Below, in pieces: positions 42,764-43,518 of a DNA stretch of 43,518 nt. The translations under genes were made by a program, and so were the position numbers. The notes below the pieces were generated by a model. That model was given only the letters and a program-made list of their open reading frames with translations. It did no database searches and had not been told where the DNA came from. The stretch comes from Pseudomonadota bacterium (GTDB lineage: Bacteria > Desulfobacterota > Desulfovibrionia > Desulfovibrionales > Desulfovibrionaceae). Each line of letters opens with the position of its first letter. The first letter of the stretch is position 1. The stretch spans positions 1-43,518 of the forward strand of contig JAEWQB010000002.1 in the NCBI GenBank assembly GCA_023460395.1, in the 5' to 3' direction.

Positions 42764-43518
42764 CAAAAAGCCGTTAAGGATAAGCAGTTGAGCATCCGGC
42801 AGGCCTGTGAAGCGTTCAGCATCAGCCAGGCATGCTATCGGTACGAACCGAAGCTTTCAGCAGAGAACGAACTGATCGCTGACAGCCTTATTCGTTTGAC
42901 ACAAAACCAGCGGAACTGGGGTTTCGGTCTGTGTTTTCTGCATTTACGCAACGTGAAGGGATACCGATGGAACCACAAGCGCGTGTACCGAATATACTGC
43001 GAGTTGGAACTCAACATGCGCATCAAGCCCAAAAAGCGCATTGTCCGAGAAAAGCCGGAACCGCTTTCACAGCCCCAGCGGGTCAATCAGTCGTGGTCGA
43101 TGGATTTCATGCACGATCAGTTACAAGATGGACGTAGCTTCAGGCTGTTTAATGTGATCGATGACTTCAACCGTGAGGGGCTGACCATAGAAGCGGACTT
43201 CTCCCTGCCCGCTGAGCGTGTAATCCGAAGCCTCGAACAGGTCATTGAATGGCGGGGAAAGCCGGAGTCGATCCGTTGTGACAACGGGCCGGAGTACATC
43301 AGCAACAAACTGCTACTATGGGCTACCAGTCAAGGAATACGCATTGAACATATTCAGGCAGGGCAACCCCAGCAAAACGCTTACGTGGAGTGGTACAATC
43401 GGACCGTCCGTTACGATTGGCTTGGGCAGTTTCTGTTCTCAAGCATTGAAGAGGTGCAGGACCATGCGACCAACTGGCTGTGGACCTACAACAATGAACG
43501 ACCTAATATGGGTATCGG
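42758..43518 (+). CDS. IS3-family transposase OrfB, partial at the right edge
   Basis: The frame is open from the orfA overlap to the window end (at least 253 codons from ATG 42758). The start contains the HTH_21-like segment (KQLSIRQACEAFSISQACYRY). The integrase core follows with its DDE residues: Asp in SWSMDFMHDQL, Asp in RCDNGPEYIS and Glu in QQNAYVEWYNRTVRYDWL. Only the last few dozen residues are missing. The active transposase is made by -1 frameshifting from orfA. Confidence 0.93.
   Translation, partial: MAQKAVKDKQLSIRQACEAFSISQACYRYEPKLSAENELIADSLIRLTQNQRNWGFGLCFLHLRNVKGYRWNHKRVYRIYCELELNMRIKPKKRIVREKPEPLSQPQRVNQSWSMDFMHDQLQDGRSFRLFNVIDDFNREGLTIEADFSLPAERVIRSLEQVIEWRGKPESIRCDNGPEYISNKLLLWATSQGIRIEHIQAGQPQQNAYVEWYNRTVRYDWLGQFLFSSIEEVQDHATNWLWTYNNERPNMGI

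Larger units (their letters stand above)
42421..43518 (+). mobile_element. IS3-family insertion sequence inside cas4 (runs off the right edge)
   Basis: The element contains orfA and orfB in -1 phase. Its left end lies between the last recognisable cas4 codon (~42412) and the orfA leader; TGCTTTTGAAAAGTAGAATT at 42421 is the likely terminal sequence. The right end, inverted repeat and any target duplication are outside the window. It is unrelated in sequence to the IS at the left edge. Confidence 0.85.

Overview
The window looks like chromosome of a mesophilic anaerobe of the Desulfovibrionaceae type, that is, a sulfate-reducing deltaproteobacterium. The inference rests on an anaerobe-style nitrogenase cluster with two PII-like nifI genes between nifH and nifD, a Clostridium-type NifD and a short NifK. 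A typical Gram-negative envelope set (envC, ctpA, divergent polysaccharide deacetylase), an autotransporter barrel and a type I-C CRISPR repeat agree with it. No rRNA or tRNA gene was seen. Both edges cut through unrelated IS3-family insertion sequences.

Left edge to 2.4 kb: the 5' end of an IS3-type element has cut off the front of an autotransporter gene, leaving its C-terminal barrel. A 161-residue orphan protein follows. From 2.4 to 17.1 kb lies a nitrogen-fixation island. On the minus strand the order is nifH, nifI1, nifI2, nifD, nifK, a NifB-like paralogue, a thioredoxin-fold [2Fe-2S] ferredoxin, nifE, nifN, nifB and then nifA after a 495-base gap. nifV (homocitrate synthase) is divergent. 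Near-consensus sigma-54 promoters face away from each other in front of nifH and nifV, matching the sigma-54 activator NifA encoded in the same island. NifH and NifDK form the enzyme. NifB makes the Fe-S core of the cofactor, NifEN matures it, NifV supplies homocitrate, and NifI1/NifI2 probably switch NifDK activity with nitrogen status. The most unusual gene is the second NifB-like protein (9375-10688): it keeps the NifB barrel landmarks and a NifX-like tail but has lost all three radical-SAM cysteines.

17.2-31.7 kb is mainly ordinary chromosome: a divergent LysR regulator and aldo/keto reductase, a periplasmic OB-fold (BOF) protein and trmO on the plus strand. On the minus strand is a long run of a solute-binding protein, hrpB, an HhH-GPD DNA glycosylase, envC, ctpA, divergent polysaccharide deacetylase, ndk, proC and a sugar-nucleotide epimerase. 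A strong terminator splits this run after ctpA. 31.7-39.5 kb carries a universal stress protein with a cysteine-rich tail, the one-carbon pair fhs-folD, an overlapping MATE transporter/DtxR-family regulator pair, and a DUF2254 membrane protein.

39.5 kb to the right edge is a damaged type I-C CRISPR locus: a 13-repeat array, its leader, cas2, cas1 and the 3' part of cas4. A second IS3-family element, with a textbook -1 frameshift signal, has removed the N-terminus of cas4. The interference genes (cas3, cas5, cas8c, cas7) are not in the window.
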